Assembly (NCBI GenBank): GCA_021371995.1
Contig: JAJFVA010000020.1
Coordinates: 1 to 64,000 of the forward strand
DNA from: Methanoregulaceae archaeon
Lineage (GTDB): Archaea > Halobacteriota > Methanomicrobia > Methanomicrobiales > Methanospirillaceae
Length of the DNA stretch: 64,000 bases
Direction of reading: 5' to 3'
Below the pieces are notes generated by a model, which searched no databases, was not told the origin of the DNA, and was given only the letters and a program-made list of their open reading frames with translations. Below, in pieces: positions 16,618-24,924 of this stretch. Both the position numbers and the translations under genes were made by a program. How positions within the stretch are numbered: position 1 is the first letter of the stretch; each line of letters starts with the position of its first letter.

Positions 16618-17085
16618 ATGTATCGCAGGAGATATCCTTTCGGATGGACCTGGCGTGATTTTGATGAGATGATGAGCGAGATGGAAAACCGGTTCTGGGG
16701 TCCCTCAGGCCGTCTTCTTCCACCCGGGGGAATCACCGACCGCATGATGCCGGCGATCCGGGGCGAGTTCCGCGTCGATATCCGCGACCATGATGACGAG
16801 ATCATTGTGGTAGCTGATCTTCCGGGGGTGGAAAAGGGTGATGTTTCGGTCTCCCTCGTGAACCCCGGAATGCTCGAGATACGCTCAGAGCGAAAGGCAG
16901 AGAAGGAGGAGAAAGATGAAGGGTACTATATGCGGGAACGGATGAGTGGTACCATGAGCCGGATTGTATCCCTCCCCCATGAGGTAACCGATGCAGGGGC
17001 ATCTGCAACATTCAAAAACGGTGTGCTCGAGATACGATTGAAAAAGAGCACGACCGAACGCGGTTCTGCGATTAACGTGGAGTAA
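16618..17085 (+). CDS. Small heat-shock protein, Hsp20/alpha-crystallin family
   Basis: An ATP-independent chaperone that forms oligomers and holds unfolding proteins. From the ATG at 16618 it has 155 residues: an N-terminal W- and M-rich region, an alpha-crystallin domain (about 45-140) with VVADLPGVEKGDVSVSLV and the end motif FKNGVLEIRLKK, and a short C-terminal extension ending AINVE (an I-x-V-like anchor). It has its own strong promoter with a hairpin. Nearby genes give no further functional link. Confidence 0.95.
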   Translation: MYRRRYPFGWTWRDFDEMMSEMENRFWGPSGRLLPPGGITDRMMPAIRGEFRVDIRDHDDEIIVVADLPGVEKGDVSVSLVNPGMLEIRSERKAEKEEKDEGYYMRERMSGTMSRIVSLPHEVTDAGASATFKNGVLEIRLKKSTTERGSAINVE

Positions 17086-17147
17086 AAACACCGTATATTT
17101 CCTTTTTTCCGATGCCTTGAAGTCATCTGAACCGGAACCTAAGTGCG

Positions 17148-17933
17148 ATGGACAAGAAAAAGGTCAGGGACTACATGACCTACGATGTCGTCACCATCGA
17201 TGTGCACGCTACCACGCGCGAGGTTATGGAGAAGATCCAGAAAACCGGGCATGACGGGTTTCCTGTTATCAATGACAAAGAAGTAGTGGGATATGTCTCT
17301 GCCCGGGACCTGCTCTTTGTCTCTCCTGCCACGCCGGTTGAAAAGGTGATGTCCCAGCACCTGATTGTCGCAGACCCGGATATGAGCGTCAATGATGCCG
17401 CCCGGGTCATATTCAGGTCCGGGATCCAGAAGCTTCCGGTGGTCGACCAGAATAACCGGCTGCTCGGGATTATCTCAAACACTGACGTGATACGATCGCA
17501 GATCGAGCACGTATCCCCTGAAAAAGTCTTCAATTTCATGACCACCCTGAACAAGCTGCACGGCATCAATCCCGAACTGAAGCGTGAGGTGGTCCCAATC
17601 GATCAGCTCATCCCGACCCAGTCAAAGATTTACGAGGATGAACTGGAGGGTCGGATGTACGAGATACGAAAGGGGCTGGCCGAACCCCTGATCGTAATCC
17701 GCCGGCCGGGAAAACTGATTCTTGTCGATGGTCATCACCGTGCAATAGCAGCCAAAAAACTCGGGATAAAAACCCTTGATGCCTATGTTATTGAAGTAAA
17801 CGAGGATATCGAACTTGGCATGGAACGGACCGCAAAAGCGATGAGCTTAAAAAGTCTCGATGATATCCAGGTCCTTGATTATGCCCGCCATCCCCTTGTT
17901 GCCATCACGCACAGGCTGGTCCGGAGGGCTTAA
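17148..17933 (+). CDS. CBS-pair and ParB-like domain fusion protein
   Basis: A 261-residue fusion. Two CBS motifs occupy about 1-125 (VRDYMTYDVVTIDVH, then LPVVDQNNRLLGIISNTDVI) and would bind an adenine nucleotide. A ParB/Srx-like domain at about 145-235 carries VVPIDQLIPTQ and the signature VDGHHRAIAA (193-202). There is no helix-turn-helix or DNA-partner domain of the chromosome-partition ParB type. Since other ParB-fold proteins are metabolic (for example the archaeal free-serine kinase SerK), I infer a small-molecule kinase or sensor rather than a partition protein. Confidence 0.85.
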   Translation: MDKKKVRDYMTYDVVTIDVHATTREVMEKIQKTGHDGFPVINDKEVVGYVSARDLLFVSPATPVEKVMSQHLIVADPDMSVNDAARVIFRSGIQKLPVVDQNNRLLGIISNTDVIRSQIEHVSPEKVFNFMTTLNKLHGINPELKREVVPIDQLIPTQSKIYEDELEGRMYEIRKGLAEPLIVIRRPGKLILVDGHHRAIAAKKLGIKTLDAYVIEVNEDIELGMERTAKAMSLKSLDDIQVLDYARHPLVAITHRLVRRA

Positions 17934-17952
17934 AGACCGGAAAGAGGGGAGG

Positions 17953-17978
17953 CCGGGACATATATCGTCCGGTTTTTT
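17953..17978 (+). terminator. Hairpin-T terminator after the CBS-ParB gene
   Basis: A stem CCGGGAC / GTCCGG with one bulge around ATATATC is followed directly by six T (17973-17978). It lies 20 bases after the stop and before the convergent nucleotidyltransferase gene, so it probably ends transcription on the plus strand. Confidence 0.5.
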
Positions 17979-18003
17979 ATGATACTTTTTCTCATGCACC
18001 CTT

Positions 18004-19182
18004 TCAGGATCCCTCGCATTTGGCATCGAATTTCTCATTCAGCAGGTGCTCTTTTACGACACTATCATCAGGAACCACCACTTCCGGCCATAATCGTGTC
18101 TTTGAATGGATTACCGACCTGTTCCGGATTACCACTCTCGGCCCGATTACAGTATCATGTTCGAGACTGCATTCATCCCCGATTACCGTGTCATTGTCAA
18201 TGATGCTCCCGCTTATCGTGCTGTTTTTTCCGATGATGACATGATTATAAACTGATGAGGAGAAGATCTTTGCCCCTGGCCGGATAATGCAGTGCTCCCC
18301 GATACTGGTATACGGGCCGACAAGGACTTCATCCCCTATGGTTGTACCGGCTCCGATCGATGCCGGCCCTATAATATGGCAGTTCCTCCCAATCGAGATC
18401 GAGTCGCCAATCACGACCGGGCCGAGGATCTGCCCTCCCCTGATCGAGATATCCCCCCGGATGCTTGTGTAGGGTATCTCATCGAGTTTCCACCGCTCTG
18501 CCTGCCGGAGCGATGCAGGACTCCCGACATCGGTCCAGTGACCGCGGGCCAGCCACCCCTTCAGCACATACCCTTTTTCCATAAGGAGCGGAAAAAGGTC
18601 GCGGGCAAAATCGAATTTCGTTGATTCAGGAATCCATGAGAAGATCTCGGGCCTGCAGACATATATCCCGGTACTGGCGAGATTTGAGAAGATCTCCCCT
18701 GGTCCCGGTTTTTCCCGAAACCTCCGGATCTGGTAGTTGACATCTATCTCGGCGATACCGTACTCTGACGGTTCATCGATACTGATGAGGCCTATTGATA
18801 CCACCGGCCGCTCCCGCATATGCACCCGGTAGAATTCAAGCAGATTGATATCGGTCACGTGGTCGCCTCCCACCACAAGAAAATCCTGTCCGTCAAGGTA
18901 TTCCTGGGCGTTTTTCACGCTTCCCGCCGTCCCAAGCTTTGTCTTTTCATGCACGTAGGTGATATCGACCCCGAAAAGAGAGCCGTCACCAAGTGCTTCT
19001 TCGATCAGGCTGCCCATGTATCCCAGCGTGATCACGATGTCGGAAAAACCAAGGTTTGAGAGATGAGAGACAAGATGTTCGATAGATGGGCGGTTCACTA
19101 TCGGGATACAGGGTTTGGGCCGATCGAAGGTGAGGGGGCGAAGCCTGGTGCCTTCCCCCCCGCACATGATACACACCTTCAT
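18004..19182 (-). CDS. NDP-sugar pyrophosphorylase with left-handed beta-helix domain
   Basis: Synthesises a nucleotide sugar from NTP and a sugar 1-phosphate. The 392-residue protein has an N-terminal nucleotidyltransferase domain with MCGGEGTRLRPLT (about 6-18), KPCIPIVNRP, and GGDHVTDINL. From about 240 a series of hexapeptide repeats (IGDSISIGRNCHIIG, IGAGTTIGDEVLVG) forms a left-handed beta-helix. The substrate (mannose 1-phosphate with GTP, or glucose 1-phosphate with UTP/dTTP) cannot be decided by eye. It probably supplies sugars for surface glycans; no glycosyltransferases are adjacent. Confidence 0.92.
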   Translation of the reverse strand: MKVCIMCGGEGTRLRPLTFDRPKPCIPIVNRPSIEHLVSHLSNLGFSDIVITLGYMGSLIEEALGDGSLFGVDITYVHEKTKLGTAGSVKNAQEYLDGQDFLVVGGDHVTDINLLEFYRVHMRERPVVSIGLISIDEPSEYGIAEIDVNYQIRRFREKPGPGEIFSNLASTGIYVCRPEIFSWIPESTKFDFARDLFPLLMEKGYVLKGWLARGHWTDVGSPASLRQAERWKLDEIPYTSIRGDISIRGGQILGPVVIGDSISIGRNCHIIGPASIGAGTTIGDEVLVGPYTSIGEHCIIRPGAKIFSSSVYNHVIIGKNSTISGSIIDNDTVIGDECSLEHDTVIGPRVVIRNRSVIHSKTRLWPEVVVPDDSVVKEHLLNEKFDAKCEGS

Positions 19183-19293
19183 AAGAGTGTGTTTTACCCG
19201 ATCAGTTTTAACCGTATGGAGAGTGAGAAAGACAGGCTTTTGATTGAAACTAATTTATGGGTATCTCTCCAATAGTTTCCCGGACTCCTGACT

Positions 19294-20145
19294 ATGGAAC
19301 AGCATACCGGAAAAAAGAACGGCCTGAACCGTCTCGAAATTCTTCTCTCTGTGGCGATTCCCGCTCTTTGTTTTGGAGGGGCGGCACTCGGTATCCTTCT
19401 CTGGCAGAGGGGATATATCAGCGATGCGGGTTCTTTCTACTGGGGATGTATCGCAGGTTCCGTGCTGCTTGCCTACCTTGCCTGGTTGAAACCCAGGAAA
19501 GACATTGTATCACTCCTTGCCCCTCTGTATGCAGTCATCATCTTTCTACTTCCTCTCGAGAATAAGCCAACGGTTCTTCTGCAGCTCCTCTTTGGGGCAA
19601 GCCTGACCATCCTGGTCGTGAGACTGAACATACTTTTTAGTACTCCCCCGGTTAAAAAACACGGAGAGAATCCTATGGAAAAGTACCTGTATGACTACAT
19701 GCACCGCATCACCCCCCTGTACCGTGGCATCGACCGTGAGACAGCCCACGAGATAGCCTCTGCGGTGCTCTCATTCAAATTTGTGCTGTATACGAATACC
19801 ATGACCAGTGCCGAAAAGGCGATCTCCGGCATAACTGGAGAAGGCCCCCAGGCTGCACTGAAAAAAGCACTCCGCATCATCAGGGATCGGGCTTCCAGCC
19901 TCGATTCATCCGAAGTTAAAGTGTATTCCCCGGAGACCTTTTCTGACGCAGAGAAGACTTACCTTGCGGTTGCCCTCCCGAATGAAACTGTCGGAACCCG
20001 GGAGGATTTGGACCTTGATAACGCTCTCCTGCTTTGCTATGCAGTCGCATATCTCTATTCACCGGATGACGGACAGGTCCTTGACGAACACCAGAACTAC
20101 GTCATACAGATACTGAATACGTATAAAGAAGCGCTCGGACTCTGA
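19294..20145 (+). CDS. Unknown membrane protein with four N-terminal transmembrane segments
   Basis: A 283-residue protein I do not recognise. Hydrophobic segments lie at about 16-36, 49-65, 71-87 and 94-112. A soluble, mixed-charge C-terminal domain (about 125-283) contains TPLYRGIDRETAHEIASAV and LDNALLLCYAVAYLYSPDDG. No catalytic motif stands out. It is divergent from the nucleotidyltransferase gene and followed by a 265-base intergenic stretch with a strong hairpin. It is probably lineage-specific. Confidence 0.8.
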   Translation: MEQHTGKKNGLNRLEILLSVAIPALCFGGAALGILLWQRGYISDAGSFYWGCIAGSVLLAYLAWLKPRKDIVSLLAPLYAVIIFLLPLENKPTVLLQLLFGASLTILVVRLNILFSTPPVKKHGENPMEKYLYDYMHRITPLYRGIDRETAHEIASAVLSFKFVLYTNTMTSAEKAISGITGEGPQAALKKALRIIRDRASSLDSSEVKVYSPETFSDAEKTYLAVALPNETVGTREDLDLDNALLLCYAVAYLYSPDDGQVLDEHQNYVIQILNTYKEALGL

Positions 20146-20410
20146 ACCGGGCATTTCATTTTTGATTGATGGAGAAAACTTATTTCCGGGGACTCTGTGA
20201 ATATTCTGAAATACGGCAGGGAAAAATCATCTGCATTTCAAACGATCATACCAATGCCCACGATCATACAAGCGGAACAGACAGTTCATGATTCCTGACC
20301 GGGAACCTTTCCAAAAGGTTTCACCGGATTTTAATCATCCCTTTTAGAGCGGTTCTCAATTATCACTAAACACTGACGTGTTCTGCACGGAAAAAGAATA
20401 ATATCCAGAT
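20146..20410. other. Intergenic stretch with a strong hairpin
   Basis: No open frame here looks coding. The notable element is a hairpin at 20299-20327: inner arms AACCTTT (304-310) and AAAGGTT (314-320) with a 3-base loop, and outer CCGG (299-302) with CCGG (324-327). ATTTTAATC follows on the plus strand. It may be a distant terminator for the plus-strand gene ending at 20145 or for the minus-strand gene ending at 20411. Otherwise I see nothing. Confidence 0.4.
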
Positions 20411-20731
20411 TTACAGGGTATCCAGGCTGATGCCGTTAAAGTCCTGCATGACCTCGCCAATGGTTTTAATCCCGAAGGCAGTCTGGACCACGTTCAGGTC
20501 AAGCTGGATGGCTGCATCGCACATATAATCAAGGATGTCCACAGAAAGTTCGCGCTGCTGCTTGCTTTTCCGGATCTGGTCCACGAGAAACGATACCTTT
20601 TCCGGATTCTCCATGCGAAGCTTTGCAAGACTTATCACGCAAAGATAAATGCGTGTAAGGTTCCGGTCCGTGCCGGTGATGGTATCAAAGAAATTTTTGA
20701 TAACCTGGGCCTGAAAGACCTCTCCACCCAT
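20411..20731 (-). CDS. Hypothetical helical protein
   Basis: A 106-residue, mainly alpha-helical protein with no recognised motif: FFDTITGTDRNLTRIYLCVI, then FLVDQIRKSKQQRELSVDIL and LDLNVVQTAFGIKTIGEVM. Composition and codon use look coding. A TATA element stands at the right distance for a nearly leaderless mRNA, so I regard it as a real gene. It stands alone between two intergenic gaps. No membrane segment or signal peptide is seen. Confidence 0.75.
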   Translation of the reverse strand: MGGEVFQAQVIKNFFDTITGTDRNLTRIYLCVISLAKLRMENPEKVSFLVDQIRKSKQQRELSVDILDYMCDAAIQLDLNVVQTAFGIKTIGEVMQDFNGISLDTL

Positions 20732-20945
20732 ATTATATTGAGGTAATGAATATGAGTATATAAATCTATCTCAAAAAGCCGCAGATTTGCCCATAGATCC
20801 TGAAAAAAACATGTCTGACGCGAGTAATCCTTCCCATCCGCAGGGCATGAAAATTTATGCTATCCCTTTTCCTGAACATTCCATGACCATCGAAGAGAGA
20901 GGTCTTTTTGAGGAGGGTAACGGATAATCATGAACAGGAAAAAGT
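20732..20945. other. Intergenic stretch with a TATA element and a possible 38-codon ORF
   Basis: Minus-strand TTTATATA at about 20754-20763 is a likely promoter for the gene starting at 20731. On the plus strand an ATG at 20811 opens a 38-codon frame ending with TAA at 20925-20927 (peptide starting MSDASNPSHPQG, ending FEEGNG). It has no Shine-Dalgarno sequence. The same AT-rich block could act as its promoter (GTATATAAAT at about 20754-20763). Whether the frame is translated is unknown. Confidence 0.35.
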
Positions 20946-22115
20946 TCATTTTGCAGTGCTGACAATCCGGATCACATCCCCATCCTGGAGCTCGTGAGTA
21001 TCCTTTACCCGCATCTTGGTCCGGGCATCCACGGCATACAGGAACCCTTTACCGATGTCGGTGTGAACCATGAATGCGAGGTCGCGTGGGGTTGATCCCT
21101 TTTTCATCAGGAATGCATCAGGAAGGACCCTCCCCTTGCTGTCAGAGAACTTATGCTCGTCTTCCACCGGGAAGACAACGATCAGGCCAAGAAGCTGGCG
21201 TATGGTATGATCGATTGCCTGCTGCACCCCGGTGCCCCCATACCTCTGCATGACTTCGGCAATTTTTCCGAGTCCGGCCTTCTGGGGGGATGAGAGCGCC
21301 TGCTCATTGATGAGAGAGAAACCCTGATCCCCGGGAAGATACCTGATCAGCTTTGCCTGGGCAGCATTCCGGAGGGCAAGCTCCCCGGCCGCCGATGCAA
21401 AAAGGAACCCGTCACTTTTCAGGGCGGTGACAATCGAATCAGGGGCCTGATCAACCTTGTTCCCTACGTGGACCATCGGCTTGCTGATATTCGTTATCTC
21501 CCTGCAGAAACGGATGAGCGCATCAGCATCCGCATGGGCCAGTTCTATCCCTGCTGTCTCCTCAGCGTCCCTCACATCCTCCGGTGTAATACGAAGTCCG
21601 GTCAGTACTTCCGATATTCCCTTATGGATCGGGTAGGTCTTTGACTGCGCCTGTCGTTGGAGTTTTGCCCAGTGCTTCTCAACAATCCCATAAATCCACA
21701 TCGTCATCTCATGCTCGAGAAAGACCACGTCCTTTTTCGGGTCATGGCTACCGACCTCGACAGGATTTCCCTCACTGTCAGTCGAACCGCTTGCATCAAC
21801 AATATGGAGGATTGCATCTGCCTGCCGCAAATTATCGAGGAACTGGTTGCCAAGCCCCCTGCCTTTGTGTGCATCAGGGACAAGCCCGGCAACATCCACG
21901 AGATTGACCGGCACAAACCGGACCCCGTCATAGCAGCTCTCGCAGGGGATCTTCAGACTTCTACAAGGGCAGAGCGTTCTGGTAAAGGCTACCCCGAAAT
22001 TGGCATTGATCGTGGTGAACGGGTAGTTGCCGATCTCTGCCGGGGCAAGAGTCGCAGCCTTGAAAAACGTGGATTTCCCGCAGTTTGGCTTTCCCGCCAG
22101 CGCAAGCGTGATCAT
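20946..22115 (-). CDS. ychF: YchF-type Obg-family GTPase/ATPase
   Basis: A universally conserved P-loop NTPase (OLA1/YchF) linked to ribosomes and redox response; it prefers ATP in many species. The 389-residue protein has the P-loop GKPNCGKSTFF (about 7-17), DVAGLVPDAHKGRGLGNQFL, NKVD-type base-recognition sequence, and a C-terminal TGS-like domain (about 320-389) ending VKDTHELQDGDVIRIVS. It is divergent from the pyruvate-kinase-like gene with 42 bases between starts. Confidence 0.95.
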   Translation of the reverse strand: MITLALAGKPNCGKSTFFKAATLAPAEIGNYPFTTINANFGVAFTRTLCPCRSLKIPCESCYDGVRFVPVNLVDVAGLVPDAHKGRGLGNQFLDNLRQADAILHIVDASGSTDSEGNPVEVGSHDPKKDVVFLEHEMTMWIYGIVEKHWAKLQRQAQSKTYPIHKGISEVLTGLRITPEDVRDAEETAGIELAHADADALIRFCREITNISKPMVHVGNKVDQAPDSIVTALKSDGFLFASAAGELALRNAAQAKLIRYLPGDQGFSLINEQALSSPQKAGLGKIAEVMQRYGGTGVQQAIDHTIRQLLGLIVVFPVEDEHKFSDSKGRVLPDAFLMKKGSTPRDLAFMVHTDIGKGFLYAVDARTKMRVKDTHELQDGDVIRIVSTAK

Positions 22116-22157
22116 AGCAATTTCCTTTAAGTGATACTACCTAATTAATCTGTTATT

Positions 22158-22748
22158 ATGTCCTTTACCGCCCGAAACACGTATTATTTTGACGCTCCGG
22201 GACCGGCGAATACTTCTGACTGTGCACGATTTGCAGCGGGGAGGGCACTGGAACTCGGGCTTTCGAAGGTAGTGGTCGCAAGCACTTCGGGTGAGACGGC
22301 CAAGGTATTTCACTCAGCTCTGAAGGGAACAGGAATTTCGCTGATTGTTGTCACCCACGTCGTTGGATTCTCCCAGCCGGGAATCTGGGAATTCTCCCCG
22401 GAGATCGCAGCCGAACTCCAGGCCGGGGGAGTCAGGATCATCACCGGTACCCATGCCCTCTCGGGACTCGAAAGATCGTTTTCCCGCTCATCGAAAGTTG
22501 GGGGCGGATCCCGGACCGAGGCTGTTTCCGAAACATTGAGACGAATCATCGCAGTAGGGCTCAAAGTTGCTGTCGAATGCGTCCTGATTGCCGCTGACCA
22601 GGGGGCGGTAAATACCAGTGAGGAAGTAGTAGCTTGCGGGGGTACTTACAGCGGAGCCGATACGGTGTGCGTGATCAGGCCTTCCCATACCGCGTCATTT
22701 TTCGATCTTCAGGTCAGGGAGATTGTCGCAATGCCGAGGGTCCGGTAA
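22158..22748 (+). CDS. Pyruvate kinase C-terminal-like (alpha/beta) domain protein
   Basis: A 196-residue stand-alone protein resembling the C-terminal regulatory alpha/beta domain of pyruvate kinase; it lacks the catalytic barrel. Motifs include LGLSKVVVASTSGETAKVF (the phosphate-binding STSG loop), VVTHVVGFSQPG, and a C-terminal VACGGTYSGADTVCVIRPS. Such proteins are found in methanogens without assigned function. The STSG loop suggests binding of a phosphorylated effector. The membrane-protein gene at 22751 starts 2 bases after its stop, so they form an operon. Confidence 0.85.
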   Translation: MSFTARNTYYFDAPGPANTSDCARFAAGRALELGLSKVVVASTSGETAKVFHSALKGTGISLIVVTHVVGFSQPGIWEFSPEIAAELQAGGVRIITGTHALSGLERSFSRSSKVGGGSRTEAVSETLRRIIAVGLKVAVECVLIAADQGAVNTSEEVVACGGTYSGADTVCVIRPSHTASFFDLQVREIVAMPRVR

Positions 22749-22750
22749 CC

Positions 22751-23581
22751 ATGGTGACGGCATCTCTCCGTTCAGCAATCAGCCTTCTTCGTTCACCAGC
22801 AGCATGGCTCCCGGGTCTTGCCCTTGGCAGCATTGCGGCTTCGTTTGTCATCACGCAGTATTTCCTCGGGCTGTTCATTGCAGAACGCCTCCTGATCATA
22901 CTGCTCGTACTGATACCCTTCTTTATGGCAGGACTTCTCAGTCTGGTTAAAACAGGGGATACAGGTATCCGGTCGTTTGTATCCGGGGGGATAGCCGGGT
23001 ATTTCCGTGTGCTTCTTCCCTCACTGGTGATTCTCTTTGCCATCATCATCACCATCTTTCTCATCCTTATCCCCCTCATTGCCCTTGGCATTGGAGGACA
23101 GGTTCTTGTTTTCATGGTGCTGACCTGCGGACTCTCTATTCTCTTCTTCACAATCTTTTATGATACCGCGGCAGTATTTGAGGGGAAAAACGTGTTTGAA
23201 TCCATCAGGAGAAGCGTTGAATTTGTCCTCCGGACAACTCATTCCTGCGTGGTTTTTTACCTTACCTCTCTCGTAATAGGAGGTATCATCACCATTATAA
23301 CCCTGCTTTTCTGGACCGCTTCCCTTTATGACCGGCTCGTAACGATTTCCGGTCTCACACCGGAAGAGATGCAGTCCTTTACACTGGAACAGTTGAATGC
23401 GCTGCTTGGTCCGGACGGAATCCTCATCACGGCCTTGTTTTTCTTTGCCGGTATCGTACTCACCTTCTCGCTTTTGTATGCATTCAAGGCTTTCTTTTAC
23501 AGGGACTATGCGGGAAAGGAAGAGACCGGCAGCACGCCGCAGGGGGAATATGACAGCAAAGGCCGCTGGTATAAGTATTAA
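22751..23581 (+). CDS. Membrane protein of unknown function, about six transmembrane segments
   Basis: A 276-residue polytopic membrane protein starting MVTASLRSAISLLRSPAAWLP; the frame extends upstream, but that part is the wrong frame of the preceding gene. The conserved-looking block YDTAAVFEGKNVFESIRRSVEFVLR (about 136-160) resembles the DUF7847 and glycerophosphodiesterase-membrane-domain type proteins common in archaea, in which amphipathic helices alternate with TM hairpins. The function is unknown. It is cotranscribed with the pyruvate-kinase-like gene and convergent with DUF92, with stops overlapping by 4 bases. Confidence 0.8.
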   Translation: MVTASLRSAISLLRSPAAWLPGLALGSIAASFVITQYFLGLFIAERLLIILLVLIPFFMAGLLSLVKTGDTGIRSFVSGGIAGYFRVLLPSLVILFAIIITIFLILIPLIALGIGGQVLVFMVLTCGLSILFFTIFYDTAAVFEGKNVFESIRRSVEFVLRTTHSCVVFYLTSLVIGGIITIITLLFWTASLYDRLVTISGLTPEEMQSFTLEQLNALLGPDGILITALFFFAGIVLTFSLLYAFKAFFYRDYAGKEETGSTPQGEYDSKGRWYKY

Positions 23582-24801
23582 AGGAGCGCGACAAGGAGCA
23601 GGCCGGAAATCCCGCCCCCTGCCGTTGCTACAAGGTTTGTGCCGGCATTCCCGAATACCCCCTTGTTTTCGATAACCGCCCCGACAATGCTGTCAATATT
23701 GGTACCAATAAAACCGGCAATGGTCCCGGCTGCAACAACAGGGAGAGGAATAACCCCGAGCAGGAATGCAATTACCGAGATGATGAAGGCACCTGCAGCA
23801 GCGACAGTCTCTCCGAGAACCGTAACACCCCCGTTTGTCCCTGCCGGAACCCGGGAAAAAGTGGTGATCATATACGGCTCTCCTCCGGTAACTCCTATCT
23901 CGCTTGCCATTGTATCTGCTGCAGCTGTAGCAACGCTCCCGACAAACAGGACTGCACAGAGCGGATTGCCTGTTACCCCCCAGAGCACGGCTGCTGTCGC
24001 GGAAACACCCCCATTTGAAAAGACATTCAGATACCCCCTTGCACCACCATGGCTCTGTTCCACCCCCATCTCTTCCTTGTCATTATAGCGATACCGGGTG
24101 CTTACTGAACCGAGAATGAAGAACGCGAGCATGATGAGAAACCACCTGATGTCAGCAAATACGATCAGGATGATTCCGATCAGGGCTCCAGAAAAAAGAC
24201 CACTCACATCTGCAGTCCTTGTGCGGTACGAGAAATAGCCAAACCCGAATGCAATGATGACAGCCGCGATAATCAGGAGCATGTCTGCCTGGTAATTCAG
24301 TTCGGCAATAAGGTACATGGTCATCGCGATGCCCAGGGCCTCGATCATCAGGGCATCCTCCCGGCCGCGGAGTATCGCCTTCAACAGGACCGCAACAACC
24401 ACACCGAAAAGGATCACGAGAGGAACATACTGTTGCAGGTACAGCATCACAAGGATACAACCGGTAAATGCAGCAAGGATATATGCGATATAGGAAGGGA
24501 GCTCGCCAGTCCCCCAGCGGAATGCCAGTTCCCCCATGACCATGATGGTGATGGTACAGCAGAAAACAAGGAGGGGGAGGAGGGATAGTCCGTAAAGGGC
24601 AGCAATAGGAATAAGGGCGATTGCAAGGTAGCGGGTTTTCCTGATCAGGTAGAGCGTTAACGAGAACAGTACGATCATGATGGTAAGCACCCAGGGTGGC
24701 TGGATATAGGGTGCAATAAGGACAAAGGAGAGTGCCAGGATTGCAGCAAGCTTGTCCCCGAACTGTTCGGACATCCCGTGTAAGGTTGGTGCCTTATACA
24801 C
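23578..24801 (-). CDS. DUF92 family membrane protein (VTE6/TMEM19-like)
   Basis: A 407-residue integral membrane protein with about ten hydrophobic segments. The second half carries the DUF92 signature: [20 protein letters not shown], then [13 protein letters not shown] and [10 protein letters not shown], and the glycine-rich end [15 protein letters not shown]. Characterised plant relatives (VTE6) phosphorylate phytyl phosphate to phytyl diphosphate, so a polyprenyl-phosphate kinase role in archaeal lipid metabolism is plausible but unproven. It is divergent from valS, which is probably transcribed leaderless. Confidence 0.9.
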   Translation of the reverse strand: MYKAPTLHGMSEQFGDKLAAILALSFVLIAPYIQPPWVLTIMIVLFSLTLYLIRKTRYLAIALIPIAALYGLSLLPLLVFCCTITIMVMGELAFRWGTGELPSYIAYILAAFTGCILVMLYLQQYVPLVILFGVVVAVLLKAILRGREDALMIEALGIAMTMYLIAELNYQADMLLIIAAVIIAFGFGYFSYRTRTADVSGLFSGALIGIILIVFADIRWFLIMLAFFILGSVSTRYRYNDKEEMGVEQSHGGARGYLNVFSNGGVSATAAVLWGVTGNPLCAVLFVGSVATAAADTMASEIGVTGGEPYMITTFSRVPAGTNGGVTVLGETVAAAGAFIISVIAFLLGVIPLPVVAAGTIAGFIGTNIDSIVGAVIENKGVFGNAGTNLVATAGGGISGLLLVALL

Positions 24802-24898
24802 AAGAGGTTTTTCAAGAACACCGGGAGGGAAATGAGACTTTCATATACGCTGAATACTGCTCATAGAAAGCCTGTCCGGGGAGCATTCCCTTATTCGA

Positions 24899-24908
24899 AC
24901 AATATATT
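24899..24908 (+). promoter_or_regulatory. TATA element of valS
   Basis: ACAATATATTTC around 24899-24910 lies about 20-25 bases before the ATG at 24925. The transcript would start at or next to this ATG, which supports the shorter valS start and a leaderless mRNA. Confidence 0.5.
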
Positions 24909-24924
24909 TCATTCCAGAACAAAT

